The translations under genes and the position numbers were made by a program. The notes under the pieces are model-generated. The model was given only the letters and a program-made list of their open reading frames with translations. It searched no databases and was not told the origin of the DNA. A stretch of DNA of 41,401 bases from an uncultured Anaerococcus sp. (GTDB lineage Bacteria > Bacillota > Clostridia > Tissierellales > Peptoniphilaceae), in contig NZ_CALTSY010000019.1 in the NCBI RefSeq assembly GCF_943908415.1, positions 1 through 41,401 of the forward strand, given 5' to 3'. Positions 25,166 to 34,383 of the stretch are shown here, in pieces; the stretch's first letter is position 1; each line of letters starts with the position of its first letter.

Positions 25166-26206
25166 ATGGAACACTTAAAAAACACTAAGTATTATTCAGA
25201 TGAGATACTTAAAGATTGGATAGAAAACGAGAGCCTAAATGAGACTCTTGCTAATAGGGCGGATACCATTCGCCGTAATATATATGGAGATAAGGTTTAT
25301 GTTAGAGGACTAATAGAGTTTTCTAACTTTTGTAAAAATGATTGTTTTTATTGTGGAATAAGGAAGTCTAATAAAAACGTAGAAAGGTATAGGCTTACAC
25401 CACAAGAAATCATAGACTGTGCAGACATTGGCTATAAGCTTGGCTTTAGGACCTATGTTATGCAAGGAGGAGAAGATACATATTATACAGATGATATGAT
25501 TATAGAAGTCATCGAAACTGTAAAGGATAAGCATCCAGATACAGCTATAACCCTATCACTTGGAGAAAAGCCTTATCAATCATACAAGAGATTTTATGAG
25601 GCAGGTGCTGATAGATACTTACTTCGTGAGGAGACATCAGATCGCAAGCATTATAGTAAGCTTCACCCGTCCTATATGAGCTTTGATAATCGTAGAGAGT
25701 CTTTGTGGCAACTAAAGGAGATAGGATATCAAGTAGGAGGGGGATTTATGGTAGATAGTCCCTATCAAACTACTGAGGGACTTATAAAAGACCTTAGATT
25801 TTTACAAGAGCTAGAGCCAGATATGATAGGCATAGGCCCATATCTAAGTAGCAAAGATACACCATTTAGGGACTTTTCTGATGGGTCATTTACCAAGACA
25901 TTAAGACTAGTCTCCATACTTAGGATACTCTTCCCATATGCCCTAATCCCAGCAACTACAGCCCTAGGTACTATCAATCCTCTAGGCCGTGAAATGGGCT
26001 TAAAGGCAGGCGCCAATGTACTCATGCCCAACCTTTCACCAACCATGTATAGGAAACAATACCAGCTTTATGATAATAAGATATGCACAGGAGATGAAGC
26101 AGCAGAATGCAAGGCCTGCTTAAGTCTTAGAGTAGATAAGTCTGGCTATAAGATAGTAACTGATAAGGGAGATGTTATAACTAGACAAACAGACTTAGCT
26201 TTTTAA
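25166..26206 (+). CDS. hydE: [FeFe]-hydrogenase H-cluster radical SAM maturase HydE
   Basis: This 346-residue radical SAM enzyme has the cluster motif CKNDCFYC (Cys56, Cys60, Cys63) following the HydE-typical RGLIEFSNF. Later landmarks are MQGGEDTYYTDD, LGEKPYQSY, YLLREETS and MPNLSPTMYR. HydE works with HydG and HydF to build the dithiomethylamine-bearing diiron subcluster of [FeFe]-hydrogenase. The C-terminal CKACL is seen in some HydE proteins as a second cluster site. It converges with hydG-hydF. No hydrogenase structural gene is nearby. Confidence 0.95.
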   Translation: MEHLKNTKYYSDEILKDWIENESLNETLANRADTIRRNIYGDKVYVRGLIEFSNFCKNDCFYCGIRKSNKNVERYRLTPQEIIDCADIGYKLGFRTYVMQGGEDTYYTDDMIIEVIETVKDKHPDTAITLSLGEKPYQSYKRFYEAGADRYLLREETSDRKHYSKLHPSYMSFDNRRESLWQLKEIGYQVGGGFMVDSPYQTTEGLIKDLRFLQELEPDMIGIGPYLSSKDTPFRDFSDGSFTKTLRLVSILRILFPYALIPATTALGTINPLGREMGLKAGANVLMPNLSPTMYRKQYQLYDNKICTGDEAAECKACLSLRVDKSGYKIVTDKGDVITRQTDLAF

Positions 26207-26383
26207 ATAATCATATTTTAAAATATTAAATTAAGCGATTATCCCATCTCGACTGAAATGGAGAGATCTCTTTATCGCTCACAAAATAATATTTATCTAT
26301 AGTATGAAGTTTGGTATATATCAATTTTAAAAACAGAAGGGCCTAATCAAAATAAAATTATTTATAAAAAGTAGACTACCATG
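26207..26383. other. Convergent intergenic region between hydE and hydF
   Basis: It contains an imperfect inverted repeat with AGCGAT (26234-26239) and ATCGCT (26274-26279) as outer arms and TCTC/GAGA inside, not followed by a T-run. The strong hairpin at 26368 lies at its right end. No gene is seen. Confidence 0.5.
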
Positions 26384-26404
26384 CTATGCTTGGTAGTCTA
26401 CTTT
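26368..26404. terminator. Bidirectional terminator overlapping the end of hydF
   Basis: A perfect 14-bp stem AAAGTAGACTACCA/TGGTAGTCTACTTT surrounds a 9-base loop. On the minus strand the 5' arm is coding: it encodes the last residues of HydF (KVDYQ), and the stop codon is in the loop. A T-rich tail follows on the minus strand. Confidence 0.8.
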
Positions 26405-27544
26405 ATCTAATATTCCCTTTAAGTAGGCGATGGTTATTCCATAATTTGTCATTGGGATGCCTTTTTCTTTGCACTTTTTTACCCTACTCATAACGCTAGC
26501 TCTATTAAACATGCAAGATCCACATTCTATTATTAAATCATATTTTTCTATGTCAGAAAAGTCCTCGCCTCTAGCAAAATCTATATTCACATATGGGAAT
26601 TTTGCCCTTAACATTTTTGGAATTTTGACTGTACCTATATCTTCTTCTATAGGTGGGTGAGTGCATACTTCTGCTATTAGGATATTATCAATCTTATTAT
26701 CTAGGACTTTGACAGACTCTATAAAGTAATCTACATCTCCTTTAAAAGCGCTCATCAAGACCGAAAAGCTTGTAAGCCTGCTTTCTTTTGGCTTAAGTTT
26801 ATAGACATCTGCAAAAACTTTGGAATCTGTTATTATCAAATCTGGAGGATTTTTTAACTTTTCTAGTGAATTTTCAAAGTTTTCTAGACTTGTAGAAATA
26901 CAAGTGGCATCCTTATCTATTAGCTCTCTTATAGTCATTACTTGAGGTTTGATCAACCTATCCTTAGGAGCCGCCTTATCTTGGGGCATAACAAGCACTA
27001 CTGTATCAGAAGCTTTGACTAGCTTGCCTGTTATAGATGGCTTCTTATCATCTAGTTTATTTTGTTTAAAGACATCAGTAAGCTTTTCAAATAGCTTATA
27101 TCTATCATCGCTCTTATTGTTGATAGCTATAGGATTTATATCTTTGAATTTTTCTAAGATTTCCTTACCTTCATCTAAGTCTTGTTTGGGTGCTATGTAG
27201 ATTATAGGCTTATCTTGTGCTTTTAGTTTATCTACAAAGCTTAGGTCATCTTCTAGGCTTAGGACGTATAAAAATATATCAGCCTTGTCTAGGACATCAA
27301 GAGATTTGGCTACTCTCTTATCTGATAGATCTGTTTTATCATTTATCCCTGCTGTGTCTATAAATAAAACTGGTCCTAGGCCATGGATTTCCATAGCCTT
27401 ATTTATAGGATCAGTTGTTGTACCGTGAGTTTCAGATACTATTGATGTATCTTGATCTGTTAGGTAGTTTATGAGAGTAGATTTGCCAGAATTGGTATTA
27501 CCAAATATGGCGATGTGGATTCTTTCTCCATTTGATGTTCTCAT
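26384..27544 (-). CDS. hydF: [FeFe]-hydrogenase H-cluster maturation GTPase HydF
   Basis: This 386-residue HydF is the scaffold that receives the diiron precursor from HydE/HydG and loads it into apo-hydrogenase. It has an N-terminal GTPase domain with the P-loop GNTNSGKS at residues 15-22 and DTAG. A central dimerisation region follows. The C-terminal iron-sulfur domain has the ligands CTHPP and CGSCMF. The start overlaps the hydG stop (ATGA), so the two are co-translated. The gene's last codons form one arm of the terminator. Confidence 0.95.
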   Translation of the reverse strand: MRTSNGERIHIAIFGNTNSGKSTLINYLTDQDTSIVSETHGTTTDPINKAMEIHGLGPVLFIDTAGINDKTDLSDKRVAKSLDVLDKADIFLYVLSLEDDLSFVDKLKAQDKPIIYIAPKQDLDEGKEILEKFKDINPIAINNKSDDRYKLFEKLTDVFKQNKLDDKKPSITGKLVKASDTVVLVMPQDKAAPKDRLIKPQVMTIRELIDKDATCISTSLENFENSLEKLKNPPDLIITDSKVFADVYKLKPKESRLTSFSVLMSAFKGDVDYFIESVKVLDNKIDNILIAEVCTHPPIEEDIGTVKIPKMLRAKFPYVNIDFARGEDFSDIEKYDLIIECGSCMFNRASVMSRVKKCKEKGIPMTNYGITIAYLKGILDKVDYQA

Positions 27545-28959
27545 ATATATAGGTCTCTTTTACCGTTTGCTACTGCTTCTAGATTACTCTTTGTGGATTC
27601 TCTTACTTCTTTATCTGGTATAGTATTGATTTCCCTTTGGATTAGGGCATCTATATCTGCCTTGGTCTTAGGGTTTGCATAATCTTCACCGTATTCTTTT
27701 AAGGTCACTAGGGCATTTGGTTGGCAGATATTTCCTATACCTACATTTTTTACCATTTCCATAAATACTTCACCTGTTCTGCCTTTTCTATAGCAAGCTG
27801 TACAGAATGATGGGATGTGATCCTTTTCTATTAACCAATCTACTACTTCATCAAGGGTTCTGTTATCAGATAATTCAAATTGATCTGATCCTTCTGTTAC
27901 ATTATCTGTATAACCTCCTACGGAAGTCTTGGATGCGCCGGAGATTTGGCTGATACCTAGCTCTAGGAGTCTTCCTCTCATTTGCTCACTTTCACGGGTG
28001 GATACTATCATGCCTGTGTATGGAGCTGCTACTCTTATACAAGCCACTACCTTTTCAAATACATCATCAGCTAGGGCGTTTTCGAAGTCCTCTACATCTA
28101 CATCATCACCTGGTTGTATACGTGGTACAGAGATGGTATGAGGGCCAACATTGTATTTGGCTTCTAGATGCTCTGCATGCATTAGCTGACCTATAAATTC
28201 GTATTCGTAGGAATCTAGCCCATATAAAACACCTAGTCCCACATCATCTATACCAGCATCCATGGCTCTATCGTGGGCTGTGGTGTGATAGTCGTAGTTA
28301 GACTTAGGTCCATAAGCATGAAGCTTTTCGTAATTTTCTTTATTATATGTTTCTTGGAATAGAATATATGTTCCTATTTCTGCATCGTGAAGTTTTTTGT
28401 AGTTTTCTGTTGTAGTTGCAGCTATATTTACATTTACTCTTCTGATAGAACCATTTTTATGGTGGATATTATATATTGTATCTATTGATTCTAGGATATA
28501 TTCAATAGGATTGTTCCTAGGATCTTCACCTGCCTCTAAGGCAAGTCTCTTGTGTCCCATATCTTGGAGTGCTATTACCTGTTCACGTATCTCATCTTGT
28601 GTAAGTTTTCTACGAGGTATGTGCTTATTGTGTCCATGATAAGGACAATATGTACAGCCATTTATACAATAGTTTGATAAGTAAAGTGGGGCAAATAGTA
28701 CTATGCGGTTAGCATAAAATTTAAGTTTAAGCTCCCTTGCTATATTAAAGATTTCTTGGTTTAGGTCATCTTCCTTGCAAGATAAAAGTACAAAGGCTTC
28801 TCTGTGAGATAGTCCCTTAGCCTTTCTAGCTTTTTCTAATATATCTATAATCAATGATCTATTGTGAGCATTAGCTCTACCATAATCAATTGTTTCTAAA
28901 ATTTCTTCGTTGTTTATAAACTCAGCTGGATCTGAGCTTTTTGGATTGTATTTTGGCAT
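27541..28959 (-). CDS. hydG: [FeFe]-hydrogenase radical SAM maturase HydG (tyrosine lyase)
   Basis: This 472-residue enzyme splits tyrosine to give the CO and CN ligands of the H-cluster. The radical SAM motif is CINGCTYC (Cys98, Cys102, Cys105). The auxiliary cluster motif near the C-terminus is CTAC, then 22 residues, then Cys. I place the start at 28959. AAGGGAG stands 4 bases before this ATG, and an earlier in-frame ATG at 28974 overlaps that ribosome binding site and the expected transcription start. It is the first gene of hydG-hydF. Confidence 0.95.
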   Translation of the reverse strand: MPKYNPKSSDPAEFINNEEILETIDYGRANAHNRSLIIDILEKARKAKGLSHREAFVLLSCKEDDLNQEIFNIARELKLKFYANRIVLFAPLYLSNYCINGCTYCPYHGHNKHIPRRKLTQDEIREQVIALQDMGHKRLALEAGEDPRNNPIEYILESIDTIYNIHHKNGSIRRVNVNIAATTTENYKKLHDAEIGTYILFQETYNKENYEKLHAYGPKSNYDYHTTAHDRAMDAGIDDVGLGVLYGLDSYEYEFIGQLMHAEHLEAKYNVGPHTISVPRIQPGDDVDVEDFENALADDVFEKVVACIRVAAPYTGMIVSTRESEQMRGRLLELGISQISGASKTSVGGYTDNVTEGSDQFELSDNRTLDEVVDWLIEKDHIPSFCTACYRKGRTGEVFMEMVKNVGIGNICQPNALVTLKEYGEDYANPKTKADIDALIQREINTIPDKEVRESTKSNLEAVANGKRDLYI

Positions 28960-28979
28960 AAAATCTCCCTTCATATTTA

Positions 28980-29009
28980 ATTATAATACTTATTTACTAG
29001 GATAATCAA
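28980..29009 (-). promoter_or_regulatory. Promoter of hydG-hydF
   Basis: On the minus strand TTGATT (29009-29004), 18 bases, and TATAAT (28985-28980). The transcript would start near 28974, leaving only a short leader with the ribosome binding site. This supports the hydG start at 28959. Confidence 0.65.
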
Positions 29010-29144
29010 ATATAATTTTTTTATTATAAGAATTTATTTATAAGATTTTTTACTATTAGTAAATATATTTTTCTCATAACTTCTAGAGATATTTTAGATA
29101 TCTTAATTTTATTATAAACTTGTCTAAATAAAGGCATTGATAAA

Positions 29145-29173
29145 TTGTATATTCCCTATTATTAAGATATAAT
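29145..29173 (+). promoter_or_regulatory. Promoter of the SpaA-type pilin gene
   Basis: TTGTAT at 29145-29150, 17 bases, TATAAT at 29168-29173. The leader would be about 65 bases long and AT-rich, with no evident structure. Confidence 0.6.
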
Positions 29174-29243
29174 ATAGCTTATAAAGTCTGTTTAAAAGTA
29201 TAATAAATAGAAATAAAAATAAAAAATTATAGAGGAGTTGAGA

Positions 29244-31451
29244 ATGTTAGGCAAGAAAAAATCTAAAGTTCTAGCAGGGCTTATAAGCATTTTTATGCTA
29301 ATAGAAGCTCTATTAATGCCGGTATCTATGGCTGCTAGCACAGATAATAATCAGGATGAAGGCACTGGCTTAGAGATTACAATACCAAGGGATGAAGGAA
29401 ATGAAGATAAAAACTTAAAAAGACAGTTTAGATATTTTAAGATTGATGATTCTGTTAAAGGATTAACTGACGAAGAATTAATAAAATTTAGAGATAAATT
29501 AGATGAACTATCAATGCAAGAAGTCATTAATCAGCTAGGAGAAGGTAAACTAACTCCTGAATCAACATATTTTTATAATTCAGAAAAGAAACTTGGACAA
29601 GACAAAATCATACTAGATGATATAGAACCAGGTTACTATCTATTTAAAGAAACTCAAGAGTCCTCATCTAAATTCGAATATAGAATAATAACTTTTATTG
29701 AAAATATAAATAATGATTTTAAAGCGAACAAAGAAGGTTACGGGGGAGAAAGAAAGATAAACAACCAGACTTATCCTAAAGTAACACTAAATAAAGATCA
29801 ACCCCTCGAGCTTCACAAAATAGCCTATAGTAATGATGGTAAAAACCAACCTATAAATCTTGAAGGTGTTAAGTTTAACTTGCTTGATAAGGATGGCAAT
29901 ACACTAAACTTTATAAAAACTGCAGACGGTGTCTATACTTATAGTAAGGAAGATAATGAGAATGCAAGCCAAGAGCTAATAACAAATGCAGATGGTAAGA
30001 TCCAAATCAAAAACCTAGACAGTGGAGCATACACCTTTAGGGAAATAGAAACTATAAACGGATTTGAAATTAGAAACCCAGATACTCCAGCAAACTATGA
30101 TAAATTTGATGCCAAACTAGTTGAAGTTATTAACTATAGACCAGGAGAAGAGGCAAGAATCCACCTACACAAAACTGATGCAAAAACAGGCAAAGCCCTA
30201 GAGGGAGTTGGATTTAGACTCTATGTAAAATCTGGAGAAAACTATATACCTGTAGGACTTGATAAAGATGGTAACTATCAAATAGATAAGAATGTAGATT
30301 ATATCTTTAATACAGATAAAGATGGTAATATAATCTTGAGCAATCTTCCAGAATTATCTGCTGATAGTTCATATGTATTTAGAGAAGTAGGTCCTTTAGA
30401 AGGATATGTAAGCTCAACTGATAGTTTATATCAAGCAGATAAAAATCAGGTTCTAGAAGTCAAAAACTACAAAACTCCTATAAATATTAACCTTAAGAAG
30501 ATTAATTCTGTAACTAAAAAACCTATAGACAGGGTTGGATTTGAACTATATAGAAAAAAAGTTGTTGAAAATAAAGAAGATAAAGCAACAACTGAAAAAA
30601 ATGAGCTAGTGGGTCTAGTAGGAGCTGATGGCAAATACGATTACAATGACACAGCGGCTGAATCTGATAAAGTTTATCAATTATATACAGATGCTAATGG
30701 AGAAATAAATGTAAGTGGACTAGCAGATGGTGACTATTACTTTAAGGAAAATAAAGTAAAAGAAGACTATAAGCTAGCAGAAAATGAAGGCAAAGAGTCC
30801 AAGACACTTAATAGAGAACATACTTCAGACGTAGTGGAAAATAGACCAGTAACTCCCCCACCAGTAACACCACCTGAAAATCCTACTGGTTCATATAGCT
30901 TTGTAAAAGTAGATGATAGCAAGGAGAAAAATAGATTAGAGGGAGCAGTATTTGCCCTATATACAGTAGATAAAGATGGTAAGGCTAGCCCTTATGAAGT
31001 AGATGGCAAGAGATACACTGTAAGATCTGGCTCAAATGGAGAGTTTAAAGTTGAAGGCTTAGCTTATGGTAAGTATTACCTAAGAGAAACAGCAGCCCCA
31101 GATGGATATGTCCTAGATGTAAATCCAATAGAATTTACCATCTCAGAAGAGTCTAAAAATGCTGAGGCGATATTTATAGTAAATAAGAAGACACCAAATA
31201 AGCAAAACACACCTCCAGTGGTAAATCCACCAGGAACACCTACTCCACCTAGCACACCAAATACTCCAAACCCAACACCATCAACTACTTATTATGTGCC
31301 AAAAGATACACCAGCTATTCCAAGAGGACCACTTGTAAAAACAGGTGACATTAGAATAGTAATATTTGTAGCTATAGGTCTAGTAATGATAATTGCTGGA
31401 AGCCATTTAGTAAGAAAATCAGAAAAAGCACAAGTAAACTTATCTTTATGA
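29244..31451 (+). CDS. SpaA-type pilin with LVKTG sorting signal
   Basis: The ATG at 29244 follows AGAGGAG at proper distance; an in-frame TTG two codons earlier is less likely. The 735-residue protein has a signal peptide (to about residue 32). An N-terminal domain carries a pilin-type YPK (residues 177-179). Several SpaA/Cna-B-like domains follow with E-box motifs (YTFREIE, YVFREVG, YYFKENK, YYLRETAAPDGY). After a Pro/Thr-rich stretch come the sorting signal LVKTG (697-701), a hydrophobic helix and a short charged tail. The Lys in YPK is the usual site for sortase-built isopeptide linkage, so it is probably a backbone pilin. Val replaces the Pro of LPXTG. Three class C sortases follow. Confidence 0.9.
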   Translation: MLGKKKSKVLAGLISIFMLIEALLMPVSMAASTDNNQDEGTGLEITIPRDEGNEDKNLKRQFRYFKIDDSVKGLTDEELIKFRDKLDELSMQEVINQLGEGKLTPESTYFYNSEKKLGQDKIILDDIEPGYYLFKETQESSSKFEYRIITFIENINNDFKANKEGYGGERKINNQTYPKVTLNKDQPLELHKIAYSNDGKNQPINLEGVKFNLLDKDGNTLNFIKTADGVYTYSKEDNENASQELITNADGKIQIKNLDSGAYTFREIETINGFEIRNPDTPANYDKFDAKLVEVINYRPGEEARIHLHKTDAKTGKALEGVGFRLYVKSGENYIPVGLDKDGNYQIDKNVDYIFNTDKDGNIILSNLPELSADSSYVFREVGPLEGYVSSTDSLYQADKNQVLEVKNYKTPININLKKINSVTKKPIDRVGFELYRKKVVENKEDKATTEKNELVGLVGADGKYDYNDTAAESDKVYQLYTDANGEINVSGLADGDYYFKENKVKEDYKLAENEGKESKTLNREHTSDVVENRPVTPPPVTPPENPTGSYSFVKVDDSKEKNRLEGAVFALYTVDKDGKASPYEVDGKRYTVRSGSNGEFKVEGLAYGKYYLRETAAPDGYVLDVNPIEFTISEESKNAEAIFIVNKKTPNKQNTPPVVNPPGTPTPPSTPNTPNPTPSTTYYVPKDTPAIPRGPLVKTGDIRIVIFVAIGLVMIIAGSHLVRKSEKAQVNLSL

Positions 31452-31498
31452 TAATAATTTACATATGCTTGCTAGAAACAATCACAAATAAAAACCTA

Positions 31499-31530
31499 TA
31501 AAGAGGGTCTCTATTTTGAGGCCCTCTTTA
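31499..31530 (+). promoter_or_regulatory. Hairpin between pilin and sortase genes
   Basis: A perfect 9-bp stem TAAAGAGGG/CCCTCTTTA with a 14-base loop, followed by AAATG rather than a T-run. It may be a weak terminator or an RNA-processing and stability element that lets more pilin than sortase be made. Confidence 0.6.
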
Positions 31531-31540
31531 AAATGATAGG

Positions 31541-31546
31541 TATAAT
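31541..31546 (+). promoter_or_regulatory. Possible -10 box for the sortase genes
   Basis: TATAAT is 21 bases before the ATG, with an AGAGAGGA ribosome binding site between. The only -35 candidate (TTGAGG, 31516-31521) is 19 bases away and lies in the hairpin, so this promoter is tentative. Confidence 0.35.
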
Positions 31547-31567
31547 GTACTTACATAGAGAGGATAT

Positions 31568-32635
31568 ATGGCTTTTAAAAAGAAAAAACAAGCTAAAAAA
31601 GAGAATATAAATAATTCAAATCCTAAAAAAAAGGTCAAAAAAAAGAAGCCTCAGTCAAAAGCATCTAAGTGGCTTTGGAGAATTATATTTATAATAGGTA
31701 TAGCGGTTATGCTCTACCCTGCAATTAATAGAATATACTACCGTATAGATTCTGGCAATCAGGTAGATACATTTAAGTCAGGTACAGAAGAGCTATCAAC
31801 AGAAGAAATCAAAAAACGTATAGAGCTAGCTCATGCTTTCAATGAATCACTATCAGGAGAGATTGCTGATGACCCTTATAGCCGTAAAAAACAAGAAGAA
31901 GGCCGCAAGGAGTATGCTCGTATGTTGGAAGTAGCTGAGATGATAGGTCACGTAGAAATACCTAGAATTGACCAAGACTTGCCTATATATGCAGGTACTA
32001 GTGAGGACATCCTACAAAAGGGAGTTGGACATCTAGAAGGGACCTCTCTTCCAGTTGGAGGCAATAGTACCCACTCAGTTCTTACAGCTCATTCTGGACT
32101 TCCAGAAGCTACACTTTTTACCAATCTAAAGGAACTAGAAATAGGCGATAAGTTCTATGTTCACAATATAGAAGGTGTTATGGCCTACCAGGTTGACCAA
32201 ATCAAGATAGTAGAACCATCTAACTTTTCTGATTTGATGGTAGCCCCAGGTCATGATTATGTAACACTGTTAACCTGTACACCTCTAATGATTAACACAC
32301 ATAGGCTTTTAGTAAGGGGACATAGAGTACCATATGTGCCTGCAGTAGATGAAGAATTGATTAGAACCAATAAGGCGAACTGGATGTTTAGAATATTATT
32401 TTTTGTAGCGCTTTTTTTAATCTTAGTACTTATAATTAGACTTATAAAGCTAAGAAAAGAAAATAAAGATTACTACGCTAGACTTGAAGAAGTCAAAAAA
32501 GAACAAGAAAATCTTAAAAATATATTTATGGATGCAGGAGCAGGCAATTATAGATCATCTTCAACAAATGAAGATATCTTTGAACAAATGAGAGATACGG
32601 GCAATAGAGATAATCCTGGAGATATGGATGACTAG
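31568..32635 (+). CDS. Class C sortase, pilus-specific (first of three)
   Basis: This 355-residue sortase joins pilin subunits through Lys isopeptide bonds on the outer face of the membrane. A very basic N-terminus of about 35 residues precedes the first transmembrane helix (about 36-52). The lid motif DPY is at residues 102-104. The catalytic residues are His175, Cys237 (LLTCTP) and Arg246 (HRLLVRG). A second membrane helix (about 270-290) and a long charged tail follow. His175 is followed by Ser instead of the usual Arg (TAHSGLP against TGHRGLP). The stop overlaps the second sortase by 8 bases. It is closely related to the second sortase. Confidence 0.93.
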   Translation: MAFKKKKQAKKENINNSNPKKKVKKKKPQSKASKWLWRIIFIIGIAVMLYPAINRIYYRIDSGNQVDTFKSGTEELSTEEIKKRIELAHAFNESLSGEIADDPYSRKKQEEGRKEYARMLEVAEMIGHVEIPRIDQDLPIYAGTSEDILQKGVGHLEGTSLPVGGNSTHSVLTAHSGLPEATLFTNLKELEIGDKFYVHNIEGVMAYQVDQIKIVEPSNFSDLMVAPGHDYVTLLTCTPLMINTHRLLVRGHRVPYVPAVDEELIRTNKANWMFRILFFVALFLILVLIIRLIKLRKENKDYYARLEEVKKEQENLKNIFMDAGAGNYRSSSTNEDIFEQMRDTGNRDNPGDMDD

Positions 32636-33509
32636 GAAGGATAAGTTAAAGAAAAATTTGCCCTTTGTACTTATATTTGTCATAGGACTTCTAATCTTTA
32701 CCTATCCCTTAATAAGTCAAAAGTATTATGAAATAGAAGCCGAAAATGAAGTTGTAGAATTTAAAAAACAAACTGATGATGTAGATCAAGCAGAAGTTAA
32801 AAAGCGTATGGATCTAGCACGAGCCTATAACAATACCCTAGACCCATCAAGACTTGCCGATCCCTTTACAGACAAAGAAAAGCAAGGACGTGCTGAATAT
32901 GCTAGGATGCTAGAGGTAAATGAGATGCTAGGCCATATTGAAATACCTAAAATAGGACAAGATTTGCCTATATATGCTGGTACTAATGATGAGGTTTTAG
33001 AAAAAGGTTGTGGTCACTTAGAAGGCACATCTTTGCCAATAGGAGGCAAAAACACTCATACTGTAATTACGGGCCATAGGGGACTTCCAAATGCTAAGCT
33101 TTTTAGAAATCTTGATCAGCTAGTAGAGGGAGATATCTTCTATATCCACAATATAGAAGGGACTTTAGCCTACAAGGTTGATAAGATCCAAGTAGTAGGG
33201 CCATCAGACTTTGAGCCTATCATGGTTAGCGAAGGTCATGACTATGCAACACTTCTTACCTGCACACCATATATGATAAACTCTCATAGACTCTTAGTAA
33301 GGGGACATAGGATACCTTATCAAGCAGCCATAGATGATGGAGTTGCCAATACTAGAAGTATGAAATTTGACTTTTTCAGACTATTTTTAATACTACTGCC
33401 ACTCATAGCACTCTTACTAATATTTGTAATTAGAGAGCGTAGAAGACGCAGATTACTTAAAACGGAGGTAAATATTATTGAAGAATCGATTAAGACTTAC
33501 AAAAACTAG
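32628..33509 (+). CDS. Class C sortase, pilus-specific (second of three)
   Basis: This 293-residue sortase has transmembrane helices near residues 11-27 and about 248-266. The lid motif DPF is at 78-80. The catalytic residues are His150 (TGHRGLP), Cys212 (LLTCTP) and Arg221. Its sequence runs parallel to the first sortase through most of the catalytic domain, so the two are tandem duplicates. The 3' end overlaps the third sortase gene by 32 bases. Confidence 0.94.
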   Translation: MTRKDKLKKNLPFVLIFVIGLLIFTYPLISQKYYEIEAENEVVEFKKQTDDVDQAEVKKRMDLARAYNNTLDPSRLADPFTDKEKQGRAEYARMLEVNEMLGHIEIPKIGQDLPIYAGTNDEVLEKGCGHLEGTSLPIGGKNTHTVITGHRGLPNAKLFRNLDQLVEGDIFYIHNIEGTLAYKVDKIQVVGPSDFEPIMVSEGHDYATLLTCTPYMINSHRLLVRGHRIPYQAAIDDGVANTRSMKFDFFRLFLILLPLIALLLIFVIRERRRRRLLKTEVNIIEESIKTYKN

Positions 33510-34374
33510 TACTATTGGATATTTGCTTATCCTATTAGGTCTGCTATTTATAACTATTCCCCTTATAAGAAGAACTGCTAATGATTACTCTGCAGCTTAC
33601 TTACAAAAAAACTTTGAAGAACTACAAGAGACAAGAGATCCATCAGAGATAGCAGCAGAAACAGAAAACGCTAAGGAATACAACGAGGTTATCAAAAAAA
33701 GTGATATAAGTATAGTAGATCCATTTACAGCAGGAGATTATCAGACGAGATACGAAAAATTTACCAAGACCAATATACCCTTTGCCTATCTATCCATACC
33801 TAAGCTAGATAAGCACTTGCCCTTATATCTAGATGCAACACTCGATCATATATCAAAGGGAGTAGCCCAAGTAGATGGATCATCTATACCAGTAGGAGGA
33901 CCAGGAACCAGATCAGTCATAGCAGGCCATAGAGGCTGGTGGACAGACACCTACTTTCTCTATCTAGATCAACTAAAAGAGGGAGACTATGTATATGTAG
34001 AAAGAGCAGAAGAGACCATGCGCTATGTAGTCCATGATAAGGAAGTCATAGACCCATACGATTGGGATAAACTAGCCCCAAGAGGAGAAGAAGACATACT
34101 AACACTTCTAACATGTAGCCCATTTATGTCACCTAGACCAAATAGGCTCTTAGTAAATTGCTATAGAGATGAAGGTGCCATAGCAGAAGAATTTGATATC
34201 CCAGGCAAAGAATTGGCAAAAAGCCAAGATCAAGCAAATGGAACAGGGGAAACTACTGATACAATGGTAAAAGTTACAAGAATTATAACCCTAATATTTG
34301 CACTTTTAGGTATAGCACTATTTGTTATTGTTCTTATAAGATTTATAAATAGAATACAGAATACTATATCCTAA
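33478..34374 (+). CDS. Class C sortase, more divergent (third of three)
   Basis: This 298-residue sortase appears to use a TTG start at 33478, with GGAGG 9 bases upstream. The following sequence encodes a basic N-terminus and a transmembrane helix, as expected. The lid motif DPF is at residues 81-83. The catalytic residues are His151 (AGHRGWW), Cys213 (LLTCSP) and Arg223 (NRLLVNCYR). A C-terminal membrane helix lies at about 270-290. It differs from its two neighbours around the active site (GWWTDTYF, CSPFMSPRPN). It may recognise a different subunit or anchor the pilus. The complete MITE-like repeat begins 9 bases after its stop. Confidence 0.92.
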   Translation: MKNRLRLTKTSTIGYLLILLGLLFITIPLIRRTANDYSAAYLQKNFEELQETRDPSEIAAETENAKEYNEVIKKSDISIVDPFTAGDYQTRYEKFTKTNIPFAYLSIPKLDKHLPLYLDATLDHISKGVAQVDGSSIPVGGPGTRSVIAGHRGWWTDTYFLYLDQLKEGDYVYVERAEETMRYVVHDKEVIDPYDWDKLAPRGEEDILTLLTCSPFMSPRPNRLLVNCYRDEGAIAEEFDIPGKELAKSQDQANGTGETTDTMVKVTRIITLIFALLGIALFVIVLIRFINRIQNTIS

Positions 34375-34383
34375 GATATGTAG

